Part shown: positions 27,909-35,720 of the stretch, piece after piece
How the letters are laid out: each line of letters begins with the position of its first letter
How positions within the stretch are numbered: the first letter of the stretch is position 1
Notes under the pieces: model-generated
Told to the model about the DNA's origin: nothing
Database searches by the model: none
The model's input: the letters and a program-made list of their open reading frames with translations, nothing else
Made by a program: the position numbers and the translations under genes
From: Leptospira dzoumogneensis
Lineage (GTDB): Bacteria > Spirochaetota > Leptospiria > Leptospirales > Leptospiraceae
Direction: 5' to 3'
Assembly (NCBI RefSeq): GCF_004770895.1
Contig: NZ_RQHS01000019.1
Coordinates: 62,001 to 126,000, forward strand
DNA: 64,000 nucleotides

Positions 27909-27976
27909 GGTCTGACCTGCCGGATTCTTTTTTGAAGACCGACTTACACATAGTTCTTCTTTAGCTATATTGAAAT

Positions 27977-28008
27977 AAAAAGGGCCTCCTTTACGGGAGG
28001 CCCTTTTT
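27977..28008. terminator. Bidirectional Rho-independent terminator for the small peptide gene
   Basis: AAAAAGGGCCTCC (27977-27989), 6-nt loop, GGAGGCCCTTTTT (27996-28008): perfect 13-base arms with T tracts on both strands. It ends the minus-strand peptide gene 50 bp upstream in coordinates. Confidence 0.85.
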
Positions 28009-28033
28009 GTCGCTGCACTCTTATATCCAGTGC
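28009..28033. repeat. 25-nt repeat, copy 2
   Basis: Begins GTCGCTGCACTC and ends ATATCCAGTGC, immediately after the terminator T tract. Differs from copy 1 at two positions. Confidence 0.65.
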
Positions 28034-28057
28034 TGACGTCAATAAACCCTTTCGGGA

Positions 28058-28204
28058 TTATTTTTTTGCTTCTTTTTTAGCGTCAGCCTTATGTGCTTCT
28101 TTCTTTGCTTCCTCTTTTTTAGGAGCCTCTTTTTTCTCTTCTGCGCTTAGTGCGAAAGCTGCAACGAGAGCAAGAGTCGTAAGCGCTAATACTAGTTTTT
28201 TCAT
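28058..28204 (-). CDS. Small secreted Lys/Ala/Glu-rich peptide
   Basis: 48 residues, too short for a 60-codon cut-off. The ATG at 28204 follows AAAGGATG at good spacing. Residues 1-21 are a signal peptide (MKKLVLALTTLALVAAFALSA) and the mature 27 residues consist almost only of Lys, Glu and Ala (EEKKEAPKKEEAKKEAHKAD and so on), which predicts a charged single helix. A perfect terminator lies just downstream. Start, signal, ribosome site and terminator together make it a real gene; its function is unknown. Confidence 0.75.
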   Translation of the reverse strand: MKKLVLALTTLALVAAFALSAEEKKEAPKKEEAKKEAHKADAKKEAKK

Positions 28205-28646
28205 GGAAACATCCTTTTAATTGTTTTGGCCTCGGTAAAATCCCGAGACCGAGGTTAAAGATAATCCGGAAAAGTTCTGACCGCCCACAATCAAAATTCG
28301 AAAGCTTATATAAAATTTCGCTAATCTAACCTTCTTCTTTTTTTATAAAACATATTTAAAAGAAGGATTTGAAACCTTCAAAATGGAACGAAATGAAAAC
28401 TCATTCGGGTCTCAGATGAAGAGAGTTTTTCGCTCGGCATTTCCCGATTGGAAATTTATTTCCAAAACCTGGATCCGAAACCGATGCCGTCTTTTCGGCA
28501 TTTAAAGGATTTCAGGATTCTTCTCATACCCTTTAATCCAATCGTACGTTCTTGACTCGGTACCCTTCCGCTTAGAACCTGTTCCCAGGGTTCATACATC
28601 GCGTCTCCCGCAGATTACCCTCATTCCAATTAAGGTTATAGTTATA
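28205..28646. other. 442-bp intergenic region upstream of the acyl-CoA dehydrogenase
   Basis: Contains two small inverted repeats (TTGGAAA/TTTCCAA at 28448-28465 and ATGCCG/CGGCAT at 28484-28501), a near-match to the AAC-N4-GTT motif on the minus strand (GAACGTACGATT, about 28541-28552) and a TTGACT (28552-28557) without a good -10. No convincing ORF. Confidence 0.4.
28448..28465. repeat. Inverted repeat TTGGAAA / TTTCCAA
   Basis: Seven-base arms (28448-28454, 28459-28465) with a TTTA spacer. The same arms form the centre of the larger inverted repeat at 14967-14995. Confidence 0.4.
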
Positions 28647-29810
28647 ATGGATTTCGCTCTTTCAGACGATCAAAAAGCGCTTAGAGGTCTTGCCAGAGAT
28701 TTTGCAAAAAATGAGATCCGCCCAAAAGCGGAACATCACGATAAAACGGGAGAATATCCTCTTCAGATCTTGAAAAAGGCCTGGGAAATCGGATTAATGA
28801 ATATCCATATTCCGGAAAAATATAACGGAGCCGGAATGACCGAATTAGATGATACGATCATCGGTGAGGAATTATTCTGGGGTTGTTCTGCGATGGCGAC
28901 CGCTATCCTTGCAAACAATTTGGCATTAGCGCCTGTGCTTATCGGAGCAAGTGACGAAGTTCTGAAAAAATGGATCCAACCTATGACGGAACAATTCCAA
29001 CTATGCGCTTATGCAGTTACCGAACCTGGCGCGGGTTCAGACGTTGCAGGTATCCGCACTACTGCAAGAAAAGTTGGAGATGAATATATCATCAACGGTT
29101 CCAAGATGTGGATCACTAACGCAGGTTATGCGGATTGGTTTTTCGTTCTTACCAAAACCGATGCTGCTGCAGGTCATAAAGGTATCACTGGATTTATAGT
29201 TAGTTCCAAAACTCCTGGTGTTGTCATTGGCAAAAAAGAATTGAACATGGGACAAAGATGTTCCGACACAAGAGGGATCACTTTTGAAGAAGTGAAGGTC
29301 CATAAAAGCCAAATGATCGGTAAAGAAGGCGATGGATTTAAGATCGCAATGGGAGCATTCGATCATACTCGCCCTGGAGTTGCGACTGGAGCGGTAGGTG
29401 TTGCAAAAGCTGCTATGGAACATGCATTAGAATATGCTAAAACTAGAACCGCTTTCGGTAAACCTATCATAGAGAACCAAGCTATTTCTTTTATGATCGC
29501 CGAGATGGCAAGAGATATAGAAGCGGGAAGACTTCTTTGCCATCAAGCAGCTTGGTTGATCGATAACGGTTACAGAAATACATACCAAGCTTCCATCGCT
29601 AAAGCATTCTGCGCCGACGCTTGTATGAGAATTACGACTGACGCAGTTCAAGTGTTAGGCGGTTACGGTTTTAACTCGGAGTATCCGGTTGAAAAACTGA
29701 TGAGAGACGCTAAAATTTTCCAAATTTACGAAGGAACTTCTCAGATCCAAAGATTGATCATCTCTCGTTACCTGACAGAAGGTAAAGGGATAGAAGGACC
29801 GAACCTCTGA
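28647..29810 (+). CDS. Acyl-CoA dehydrogenase
   Basis: 387 residues, the standard length. FAD flavoenzyme introducing the alpha-beta double bond into acyl-CoA in beta-oxidation or amino acid breakdown. Motifs: [21 protein letters not shown] (signature 1, read as [12 protein letters not shown]), [15 protein letters not shown], and [22 protein letters not shown] near 335-355. The base is Glu362 in [11 protein letters not shown], the medium/short-chain position. The stop TGA overlaps a CTG that probably starts trpE. Confidence 0.95.
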   Translation: MDFALSDDQKALRGLARDFAKNEIRPKAEHHDKTGEYPLQILKKAWEIGLMNIHIPEKYNGAGMTELDDTIIGEELFWGCSAMATAILANNLALAPVLIGASDEVLKKWIQPMTEQFQLCAYAVTEPGAGSDVAGIRTTARKVGDEYIINGSKMWITNAGYADWFFVLTKTDAAAGHKGITGFIVSSKTPGVVIGKKELNMGQRCSDTRGITFEEVKVHKSQMIGKEGDGFKIAMGAFDHTRPGVATGAVGVAKAAMEHALEYAKTRTAFGKPIIENQAISFMIAEMARDIEAGRLLCHQAAWLIDNGYRNTYQASIAKAFCADACMRITTDAVQVLGGYGFNSEYPVEKLMRDAKIFQIYEGTSQIQRLIISRYLTEGKGIEGPNL

Positions 29811-31321
29811 AGGAATTTTCCTTAACATACGAAGAATTCCTGGAGAAAACAAAATCCGGGAATCTAATCCCTGTTTTCAAACAAGTCTTCTTGGATTTGG
29901 AAACCCCGGTGTCTCTTTTTGCAAAATGGGGAGGCACCGAGGCCAAACATTCTTTTCTTCTAGAATCGGTAGAAGGCGGAGAGAATGTAGGCAGGAATTC
30001 CTTCTTAGGAAAAGATCCGTACAGATTGCTCTATGGAAAGAACGGTCTATTCTACGTTTCCAAAAGAAAAGAACCCGAAACAGAGATCATCACTTATGAT
30101 CCGTTATTCCTATTGGAATATTCTATGGGAGACGATAAATACGTTCCGGATCATAGACTTCCTTCTTTCCAAGGTGGCGCAGTAGGTTTTCTTTCCTTTG
30201 GTGCTGTTCGTTATTATGAAAATATTCCGGATACTAAACCGGAAGATGAACCTGCTCCGGACGCATACTTTGCTTTATATGATGAAGTCCTGGTAGTAGA
30301 CCATGTGGATCGACTTTTAAGGATCGTTGTAAATGCACGACTTTCAGAATACGAAGATCCTAAAGCTTGTTACGAAGCTACATTAGAAAGAATTGATGCG
30401 ATTGAAAAAGAGATTCGAGAAGGAGAACTTCCTAACTGGGTAGCACATCCGGTAGAATCTAAAGAGAAGTTAGAATACACTCCTAATATTCCCGACGAAG
30501 ATTATAAAAAAGCGGTCCAGAAGGCGAAGGAATATATTTACGCGGGAGATATTTTCCAAGTAGTTCCTTCTAGAAAGTTGGAATTCCGACCAGGTGTCCC
30601 TCCTTTCCAAGTGTATCGAGGATTAAGAACCGTAAATCCAAGTCCTTATATGTATTTCCTAAAGTTGGACGATATTTCCTTAGTGGGATCTTCTCCCGAG
30701 ATCATGGTAAAATGTAAGGATAGAAAAACGTACCTTAGACCGATCGCTGGAACAAGACCAAGAGGAGCTAATCCGGAAGCGGACAGACTTTTGGAAGAAA
30801 ATCTTTTGGCGGATCCTAAAGAGATCGCTGAACATATCATGCTCGTGGACCTGGGAAGAAATGACTTAGGTAGGGTTTGCGAAGCGGGAAGTGTCCGTGT
30901 AGAAGATTTCAAAATTATAGAAAAATATTCCCACGTTATGCATATCGTGAGCCAATGTTCCGGCATTTTAGAAGAAGGTAAATCTGTTTATGACCTTCTC
31001 CGCGCTACTCTTCCCGCAGGAACGGTATCAGGCGCACCTAAGATCAGAGCTATGGAGATCATAGACGAGTTAGAAAGGACCCGAAGAGGTATTTATTCCG
31101 GAGCCTTAGGTTATATTTCCTACCAAGGAGATACCGATATGGCTATCGTGATCCGTACCATTTCCTTTTATGGAGAGAAGGCATTCGTCCAAGCAGGCGG
31201 TGGAGTGGTTTATGATTCCTCTCCCGAAGGCGAATTGGAAGAGACCAAAAATAAAATGGCCGCTTTACTTAGAGCAGTAGACTTCGCAAGGAACGGATTG
31301 AAAGGAGAATGGAATAGATGA
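29807..31321 (+). CDS. trpE: Anthranilate synthase component I
   Basis: Converts chorismate to anthranilate with ammonia from TrpG. The first conventional start is a TTG at 29891, but the conserved TrpE N-terminus ([21 protein letters not shown]) is encoded upstream of it in the same open frame, which has no ATG, GTG or TTG. The CTG at 29807 follows AAGGA by 8 bp and overlaps the previous stop as CTGA, so I take it as the start (504 residues). The feedback motif LLES-x10-S ([15 protein letters not shown]) is intact, so tryptophan inhibition is expected. The chorismate-binding domain (about 220-490) has [25 protein letters not shown] and [19 protein letters not shown] overlap with trpG. Confidence 0.9.
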   Translation: MKEFSLTYEEFLEKTKSGNLIPVFKQVFLDLETPVSLFAKWGGTEAKHSFLLESVEGGENVGRNSFLGKDPYRLLYGKNGLFYVSKRKEPETEIITYDPLFLLEYSMGDDKYVPDHRLPSFQGGAVGFLSFGAVRYYENIPDTKPEDEPAPDAYFALYDEVLVVDHVDRLLRIVVNARLSEYEDPKACYEATLERIDAIEKEIREGELPNWVAHPVESKEKLEYTPNIPDEDYKKAVQKAKEYIYAGDIFQVVPSRKLEFRPGVPPFQVYRGLRTVNPSPYMYFLKLDDISLVGSSPEIMVKCKDRKTYLRPIAGTRPRGANPEADRLLEENLLADPKEIAEHIMLVDLGRNDLGRVCEAGSVRVEDFKIIEKYSHVMHIVSQCSGILEEGKSVYDLLRATLPAGTVSGAPKIRAMEIIDELERTRRGIYSGALGYISYQGDTDMAIVIRTISFYGEKAFVQAGGGVVYDSSPEGELEETKNKMAALLRAVDFARNGLKGEWNR

Positions 31322-31896
31322 TCCTTCTCGTAGACAATTACGATTCTTTTACATACAATCTGTATCAGTATTTTTCACAGATCGGCAATAAGGTAGAAGT
31401 TTACCGAAACGACAAAATTGATCTGAACGAGATCAAAAGATTGGCTCCGAAAGGAATTATCTTAAGTCCTGGCCCTGGACGTCCTGAAGATTCTGGAGTT
31501 TGTATCGATATTTTAAAAGAACTGGCGGGACAATTACCGATCTTAGGTGTATGTTTAGGTCACCAAGCAATCGGTCTTGTCCATGGCGGAAAGATAGTAA
31601 ACGCTCCTAATATCATGCACGGTAAAGTCAGCTTGATAGAACATGACGGTAAGGATATTTATAAGTCCTTGCCTTCTCCATTTTTAGCTACCAGATATCA
31701 TTCTCTTGTGATCCAACCGGAAAGTCTTCCGGACGTGCTTGAAGTCTCCTCCAAGACGGAAGACGGGATTATCATGGGAGTACGTCATAAAACAAAACCT
31801 CATTTATATGGAGTTCAATTCCATCCCGAGTCTATCATGACACAAAACGGATTGGAACTGGTGAGAAACTTTTCTCGAATCGTTTCAGAAGCATAA
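31318..31896 (+). CDS. trpG: Anthranilate synthase component II (glutamine amidotransferase)
   Basis: 192 residues. Class I glutamine amidotransferase that feeds ammonia to TrpE. Begins [30 protein letters not shown] forms the oxyanion loop; the nucleophile is Cys79 in GVCLGHQ and the His-Glu pair is in [10 protein letters not shown]. No PabA-like divergence is visible. The start overlaps the trpE stop (ATGA, 31318-31321), which ensures coupled synthesis. Confidence 0.95.
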   Translation: MILLVDNYDSFTYNLYQYFSQIGNKVEVYRNDKIDLNEIKRLAPKGIILSPGPGRPEDSGVCIDILKELAGQLPILGVCLGHQAIGLVHGGKIVNAPNIMHGKVSLIEHDGKDIYKSLPSPFLATRYHSLVIQPESLPDVLEVSSKTEDGIIMGVRHKTKPHLYGVQFHPESIMTQNGLELVRNFSRIVSEA

Positions 31897-31901
31897 ATCG
31901 A

Positions 31902-33809
31902 ATGAAAATTTTTTTCCGCTTAATGAGCTATTCAGTACGTTATAAGTACAGATTTTCATTAGGTATTGCGTTCGCTCTTCTTACTGCCGTCTTAAATGCA
32001 GTCTCATTAACTTCTATCATTCCTTTATTCGATACTATGGCTGCGGATCCGAACACCCGCTTCCAATTCGAATTTACGGAAGCGGAGCAGGAGATCATCG
32101 CTAAAGAAGAATCCAATTTAGAGATCCGTTTAAATCCGGTAGAAAGAGCTAAAAAAGTCCTTATCGACGTTAAAAGATGGTCTAACGGACGCACTAAGTA
32201 TATGGAACCTAAGGAAGTGGTCTGGGCGGTTTGTCTTTTGATCCTTCCTTTATACGGACTCAAACTGATCACATATCTTGCCTCGGTATATTGTCTTGCG
32301 ACTGCGGGCTATTGGGCCGTGCGGGATATACGACAGGAATTATTCGAGAAGAACCAAATGCTCCCTCTCACTTTTTTCTTTAAGGAAAAAACGGGACTTT
32401 TGATGAGTAGGATCATCAACGATGTAGAAGTCGTGGCAGCGGTTATCTCTTCCAATTTTAGAGATGCTACTATCAATTTTTTCTATGTGATCACTCACCT
32501 TCTAGTATTACTTTATTTGAATACGGAACTTCTTCTTATCGCTTGCGGGACCGTACCTTTGATCATTCTGCCGGTAACATTATTCACTAAAAAGATCACA
32601 AGGTCCACGGAAAGATTCCAAGAGAAACTGGCGGATCTAAACGCGAATTTACAAGAAATGATCTCCGGAATTAAAGTGATCCGTGTTTTTAATACGGAGA
32701 AGTATGAGAAGGAAAAATTCCAGAAGATCAATCAGAACGTTTATCGCAGGAATTTTAAAGGACAGTATTATCTGCAGATCGCCCCGAGCTTAGTGGAATT
32801 GACTTCTTCTTTAGTTGCTCTTGGATTTTTTGCATTAGGCGCAAGGTATATTCTCGCAGGAAACGTCGGCTCACCATTCACAGTGGGACAGTTCATGGTA
32901 TTCCTTCTGACATTACTTTTCCTTCTACGCCCGTTAACACAGCTATCACAAATGGTGGGAAAAATTTCCCAGGCAATCATCGCAGGAAGAAGGATCTTTG
33001 AGATCATAGATCTGGAAACGGAAGATCACAGTGAAGATGAAAAAGTAAAAGTAGAAAGAGTCACAGACTCCATCCAGTTCAAAGGGATCAACTTCGCTTA
33101 TCCTGGAACAAATGCAGAAGTTCTCAAAGACATTAACTTGAACGTCAAAGTGGGAGAAACGATCGCAATCGTAGGCGCAAGCGGCTGCGGTAAGTCCACA
33201 TTGATGGACTTAATTCCTAGATTCTTCGATCCTAGCGTCGGATCAATCGAGTTTGACGGACAGAACATCAAAGATCTTTCTCTTTCGGATCTCCGTGGAA
33301 AGATAGGTATCGTAACACAGGATATTTTTCTATTTCATGGAAAAGTGGCGGATAATATAGCCTACGGAAAACCGGGAGCTTCTCGTAAAGATGTGATACG
33401 AGCTGCAAGACTTGCTCACGCTCACGACTTTATCAAACAAATGGACAATGGATACGATAGTATCTTGGGAGTGAGAGGTTTAAATCTTTCAGGCGGACAA
33501 AGACAAAGACTTGTGATCGCAAGAGCCTTATTAAGAGATCCTGAAATTATGATCCTGGACGAAGCAACTTCTGCATTAGACGCTGAGTCAGAAAGATTGG
33601 TAAGCGATGCATTCCGCAGATTATTCGCAAACCGTACCACATTCGTGATCGCACATAGACTTTCCACGATCAAAGATATTCCACGCATACTCGTTATGGA
33701 CAACGGAAGAATTGTAGAAGAAGGAAATCATTCTTCTCTAATGGAACAAAACGGTCTTTATCGAAAACTTACAGATAACCAATACGCCGGAGCGGGGATG
33801 TTACCTTGA
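31902..33809 (+). CDS. MsbA-like ABC exporter (membrane and ATPase domains fused)
   Basis: 635 residues. The half-transporter has about six membrane helices (20-350) and a C-terminal ATPase (about 375-625) with Walker [10 protein letters not shown], signature LSGGQRQRL, Walker [13 protein letters not shown] and the switch His in IAHRLSTI. An extra charged region of about 60 residues (50-110, [18 protein letters not shown]) sits between helices 1 and 2, which is unusual for MsbA. The family exports lipids, lipid A precursors or drugs; a lipid substrate is a guess from similarity. It begins 5 bp after trpG and ends over the start of the receiver gene. Confidence 0.9.
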   Translation: MKIFFRLMSYSVRYKYRFSLGIAFALLTAVLNAVSLTSIIPLFDTMAADPNTRFQFEFTEAEQEIIAKEESNLEIRLNPVERAKKVLIDVKRWSNGRTKYMEPKEVVWAVCLLILPLYGLKLITYLASVYCLATAGYWAVRDIRQELFEKNQMLPLTFFFKEKTGLLMSRIINDVEVVAAVISSNFRDATINFFYVITHLLVLLYLNTELLLIACGTVPLIILPVTLFTKKITRSTERFQEKLADLNANLQEMISGIKVIRVFNTEKYEKEKFQKINQNVYRRNFKGQYYLQIAPSLVELTSSLVALGFFALGARYILAGNVGSPFTVGQFMVFLLTLLFLLRPLTQLSQMVGKISQAIIAGRRIFEIIDLETEDHSEDEKVKVERVTDSIQFKGINFAYPGTNAEVLKDINLNVKVGETIAIVGASGCGKSTLMDLIPRFFDPSVGSIEFDGQNIKDLSLSDLRGKIGIVTQDIFLFHGKVADNIAYGKPGASRKDVIRAARLAHAHDFIKQMDNGYDSILGVRGLNLSGGQRQRLVIARALLRDPEIMILDEATSALDAESERLVSDAFRRLFANRTTFVIAHRLSTIKDIPRILVMDNGRIVEEGNHSSLMEQNGLYRKLTDNQYAGAGMLP

Positions 33810-34222
33810 AACCATTAGTTCTTGTAGTGGACGACAATGATCGTTATGCGAATAATCTAAAAACTTATCTCCAAGAAAATGGATGCGAAGTTCTTCGTGC
33901 GATAGATGCATCCCAAGGCTGGGATCTTTATCTCGCGAATAAACAAAAACTTAAAGCTGTCATCACAGATATCACGATGGAAACCCAAACATCCGGACTT
34001 TGGATGATCCGCAAAATTTACCAAGATGGATTCGCAGGGATTAAAGTGATCGCCACTACCGGATTTGATGTTTCCGGAGTAATGGCAGTAAGCAAATATT
34101 TCCTTCCTTGGTTTGCGGGCGTACAATACATGATCCCTAAGGTCCCGTTAAAAAAAGGGGAAGTAGTCCTTCTACCTACGAACGGCGCTTCTTCCGATTT
34201 TTTGTCCCAGCTAAAGTCCTAA
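33806..34222 (+). CDS. Single-domain response regulator (receiver)
   Basis: 138 residues from a TTG that overlaps the ABC gene stop (TTGA), with GGGGA upstream. CheY-like fold: acidic pocket LVVDDND (Asp9-Asp10), phospho-acceptor Asp55 in VITDITME, switch Thr in IATTGFD and conserved Lys112 in MIPKVPL. No output domain is attached, so it acts by protein binding or as a phosphate sink. A partner kinase is not in the window. Cotranscription with the exporter is very likely from the overlap. Confidence 0.87.
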   Translation: MKPLVLVVDDNDRYANNLKTYLQENGCEVLRAIDASQGWDLYLANKQKLKAVITDITMETQTSGLWMIRKIYQDGFAGIKVIATTGFDVSGVMAVSKYFLPWFAGVQYMIPKVPLKKGEVVLLPTNGASSDFLSQLKS

Positions 34223-35349
34223 AGCCAAAGATTATATATTCTATTTTTATTATGTTCTGGGACCAAAACGGTTTCCGGCTTTCCGTTCCGTAAAATAAAA
34301 GCCCGGCCGTCCGCTTCCAGATCCCAGAGTTTTCCCTGTAAAAATACATTGATCCCGTTCTTAAATCCGGATCGAGAAGCTCGAGTTTCCAACGCATATT
34401 TTTTCCAGGCCTGCCCTTCCGTGATCTTACCGATATCTTTTGGATCCACATCGGAAGGATTTTTTTCTCCATTATACCCTGCCCAAGCCTGATCCCAAAC
34501 CGGAGTCTCTCCTCGATTTATATAAGAAGGAACTGCTACAAAATCCGCACCGGATCCTTTTAGATTCGAATAAGATTCAGGATACCAAGAGTCCGCACAA
34601 ACCAAAACTCCCATTTTCCCTGCAGGTGTATCTATGACTGTTCCCGGTTTTAAATTAGAATCTAAGAACGGTTTCTCTTCTTCCGTTAAAAACTTTTTGC
34701 GAATTGGTTCCCCCAAAACAGAACCATCTTTTCCGAACACAAAACTCGTATTAAATAAAGAAGTAGTGCCTAAAACTATCTTTCCATTCCGAACAGAAGG
34801 AGAAGGTAAAACGATGGATCCCGCCAATATGCTTACTTTGTATTTTTGGGCAAGTGCGGAGAAGGTATCCCCATAGATCTCCCTCATCTTATCCGCTTTG
34901 ATCTTAAATATAGCCGCTTGTATCTTATCATTCTCCTTCGAAGTGAAGAAGTGATACAAAAAAGAAAAAGGATTTCGAAGAATGAAATAGATCATCCCGG
35001 ATTGCAGGTCTGGAGAAGTATATAAAGAAGATTTTTCTCCCGAAACAACGAGCCAGGTCCCGTAATATTCCGGAAAAACGAAAATTGTCTTATCAGTGAT
35101 CCATCCGGATCGTTTTGCATGTATAAAATAAGACTCAGTCTTTTCTAAAAATCTTTTTTGATTAGAATAATCACCTGGAAGCATAAAAGGTTCTACTCCT
35201 ATTAGGTTTCCCTTACTAGAATCCTTTCCATAAGAGTAAGAACTGATCTCAAGAGCCTTCTCTTCAGGTGAATTTCCTAAAAAAGAATACGCCCATACCA
35301 AATATGCGCAGACTAATGACAGAACCCCATAAAACGAATATCTCTTCAT
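34219..35349 (-). CDS. Membrane-anchored carbon-nitrogen hydrolase (nitrilase superfamily)
   Basis: 376 residues. An N-terminal hydrophobic segment (about 5-25) anchors or exports the protein. The nitrilase triad is visible: Glu94 in VFPEYYG, Lys in [13 protein letters not shown] (about 218-226) and Cys251 in [12 protein letters not shown]. It resembles periplasmic or membrane-bound nitrilase-type enzymes such as apolipoprotein N-acyltransferase relatives, but lacks the Lnt membrane bundle. The substrate is unknown. It overlaps the receiver gene's end by 4 bp and diverges from the FAS operon, sharing its 371-bp promoter region. Confidence 0.85.
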   Translation of the reverse strand: MKRYSFYGVLSLVCAYLVWAYSFLGNSPEEKALEISSYSYGKDSSKGNLIGVEPFMLPGDYSNQKRFLEKTESYFIHAKRSGWITDKTIFVFPEYYGTWLVVSGEKSSLYTSPDLQSGMIYFILRNPFSFLYHFFTSKENDKIQAAIFKIKADKMREIYGDTFSALAQKYKVSILAGSIVLPSPSVRNGKIVLGTTSLFNTSFVFGKDGSVLGEPIRKKFLTEEEKPFLDSNLKPGTVIDTPAGKMGVLVCADSWYPESYSNLKGSGADFVAVPSYINRGETPVWDQAWAGYNGEKNPSDVDPKDIGKITEGQAWKKYALETRASRSGFKNGINVFLQGKLWDLEADGRAFILRNGKPETVLVPEHNKNRIYNLWL

Positions 35350-35400
35350 ACAACCTCTTCTTTATACGTCAAAATAACTTAACGTTTTACTAATAAATAG

Positions 35401-35414
35401 TAAACAATTGTTCA
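35401..35414. promoter_or_regulatory. Operator-like palindrome 1 in the FAS promoter
   Basis: TAAACAATTGTTCA; its reverse complement TGAACAATTGTTTA differs by one base from the site at 9651. Core AACAATTGTT is a perfect 10-bp palindrome. Confidence 0.45.
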
Positions 35415-35471
35415 TTTATTTTAAATTCATTCAACTCAAGATAGAATATTCTGAACAATAATCAAATACAA

Positions 35472-35489
35472 TTAACGAACGATCGTTAA
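35472..35489. promoter_or_regulatory. Operator-like palindrome 2 in the FAS promoter
   Basis: TTAACGA (35472-35478), ACGA, TCGTTAA (35483-35489): perfect 7-bp arms. It also contains the perfect 10-bp core AACGATCGTT at 35478-35487. Confidence 0.5.
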
Positions 35490-35502
35490 CTAACTTATTT
35501 AA

Positions 35503-35516
35503 CTAACAAATGTTCA
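35503..35516. promoter_or_regulatory. Operator-like palindrome 3 in the FAS promoter
   Basis: CTAACAAATGTTCA; core AAC-AAAT-GTT at 35505-35514. Distances between the centres of sites 1, 2 and 3 are about 73 and 29 bp. Confidence 0.4.
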
Positions 35517-35720
35517 TCAGCATAATAATTATACATTCATATTATAAAATAGGAAAATAGATATGTATAGCATTTGTTACATGTTGTAGAACAGCGTTCG
35601 CATATTACGATTTCGATTTTATTAAGCGTAAAAAATTTTTTTCTTGAAATCAAAACGTAAACTCTTCCATTTCAAATGAAATCTTTATAAATGAAAAAAT
35701 AAAAATGGAAGGGTCAGTAA

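Larger units (their letters stand above)
27654..28057. other. 404-bp intergenic block with hairpins and a 25-nt repeat
   Basis: Lies between the decayed and intact small peptide genes. It contains a 10-bp palindrome TGTTATAACA (27751-27760), a UUCG-loop hairpin (27864-27879), a strong terminator (27977-28008) and two copies of a 25-nt element (27884-27908, 28009-28033). Confidence 0.5.
35350..35720. promoter_or_regulatory. AT-rich divergent control region of the FAS-I operon
   Basis: 371 bp, markedly richer in A+T than its surroundings. It holds three AAC-N4-GTT palindromes (35401-35414, 35472-35489, 35503-35516) and half-site-like ends (TGAACAATAATC at 35452-35463, CATTTGTTAC at 35571-35580). 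The clustering between the nitrilase-like gene and the fatty acid synthase gene suggests tight repression of one or both. No clear sigma-70 pair is seen. The fas start has AAGGG nine bases upstream. Confidence 0.55.

Noticed and set aside
27748..27951. 67-codon minus-strand ORF between patatin and the small peptide gene
   Set aside because: It runs through the UUCG hairpin and the 25-nt repeat, and lacks a ribosome site.
28383..28504. Possible 40-codon plus-strand ORF upstream of the acyl-CoA dehydrogenase
   Set aside because: No ribosome site; it contains two inverted repeats that better explain the sequence as regulatory.
35350..35720. Origin of replication or attachment site in the AT-rich region before fas
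   Set aside because: No DnaA-box cluster, integrase or tRNA nearby; palindromes fit operators better.
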